A program made the translations under genes and the position numbers. A stretch of 5,960 nucleotides of DNA from an uncultured Clostridia bacterium. Its GTDB lineage: Bacteria > Bacillota > Clostridia > Oscillospirales > Acutalibacteraceae. This document shows, in pieces, positions 5,901 through 5,960 of this stretch (positions are counted from its first letter, which is position 1; each line of letters opens with the position of its first letter). A model generated the notes under the pieces. That model had not been told where the DNA came from and searched no databases. It saw only the letters and a program-made list of their open reading frames with translations. The stretch is from the NCBI GenBank assembly GCA_947623765.1, contig CANQIG010000127.1, positions 1 through 5,960 on the forward strand, written 5' to 3'.

Positions 5901-5960
5901 GTTCGCCGTGCGCCGCTCACGCGGCTCTCAGCCTTGGGGGTCTCGGGCCCTTCACGCGAA

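Larger units (their letters stand above)
5759..5960 (-). promoter_or_regulatory. T-box riboswitch leader of the hisS operon (5' end at or beyond the window edge)
   Basis: This leader controls the operon by reading tRNA charging. From 5' to 3' in the RNA it shows: a possible basal Stem I helix (UUCGCG at 5955-5960 with CGCGAG at 5888-5893); a GGCUG at about 5930-5934 that may be the distal GNUG element; the presumed specifier side GAAC-GACAC (5896-5904); a short hairpin CGCAC-GAAA-GTGCG (5873-5886); a GC-rich Stem III-like hairpin (5830-5848); the T-box and antiterminator; and the terminator. No large Stem II is evident, and only about 70 bases separate the specifier from the T-box, which makes this leader compact. 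The 5' half of Stem I may extend past the window, and the promoter is not visible. Identification as a T-box is secure; the fold of Stem I is tentative. Confidence 0.92.

Noticed and set aside
1..5960. CRISPR array, tRNA genes, insertion sequences or attachment sites.
   Set aside because: I saw no spaced direct repeats, tRNA cloverleaf, transposase motif or terminal inverted repeats. Nearly all of the window is accounted for by three coding genes and one leader.

Overview
This window is one tightly packed operon on the minus strand. In transcription order (from the right edge to the left) it holds a T-box leader (about 5960-5759), hisS (5699-4410), a large glycoside hydrolase gene (4375-1730) and aspS (1703 to the window edge, cut off at its C-terminal end). 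The gaps between genes are 34 and 26 bases. Neither gap shows a terminator or an obvious promoter, so the three genes are probably co-transcribed. No convincing gene lies on the plus strand. The long plus-strand reading frames are GC-rich shadows of the minus-strand genes.

The organism is most likely a high-GC member of the Clostridia (Bacillota), of the Oscillospiraceae/Ruminococcaceae type found in gut communities. The reasons are T-box control of a synthetase operon, the hisS...aspS gene order typical of Bacillota, strong Shine-Dalgarno sites, a clostridial-type HisRS with paired cysteines, and strong G/C preference at third codon positions. This is inference; no 16S rRNA or other marker gene is present.

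The leader is the clearest regulatory element. It has a near-canonical T-box sequence (AAGGGTGGCACCACG), an antiterminator that can be drawn base by base, and a competing 14-bp intrinsic terminator ending in a U-run. The presumed specifier region reads GACAC, which contains an Asp codon (GAC) and a His codon (CAC) overlapping by one base. The antiterminator bulge is UGGC, whose last base would pair with the G73 discriminator of tRNA-Asp and not with the C73 of tRNA-His. The leader therefore looks tuned first to uncharged tRNA-Asp, with possible His reading.

The unexpected element is the 881-residue GH106-like glycoside hydrolase without a signal peptide, placed between the two synthetase genes. 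If the operon reading is right, a cytoplasmic sugar-cleaving enzyme is induced together with HisRS and AspRS when aminoacylation falls. That could be chance insertion into a well-expressed operon or real physiological coupling; the sequence alone cannot tell.
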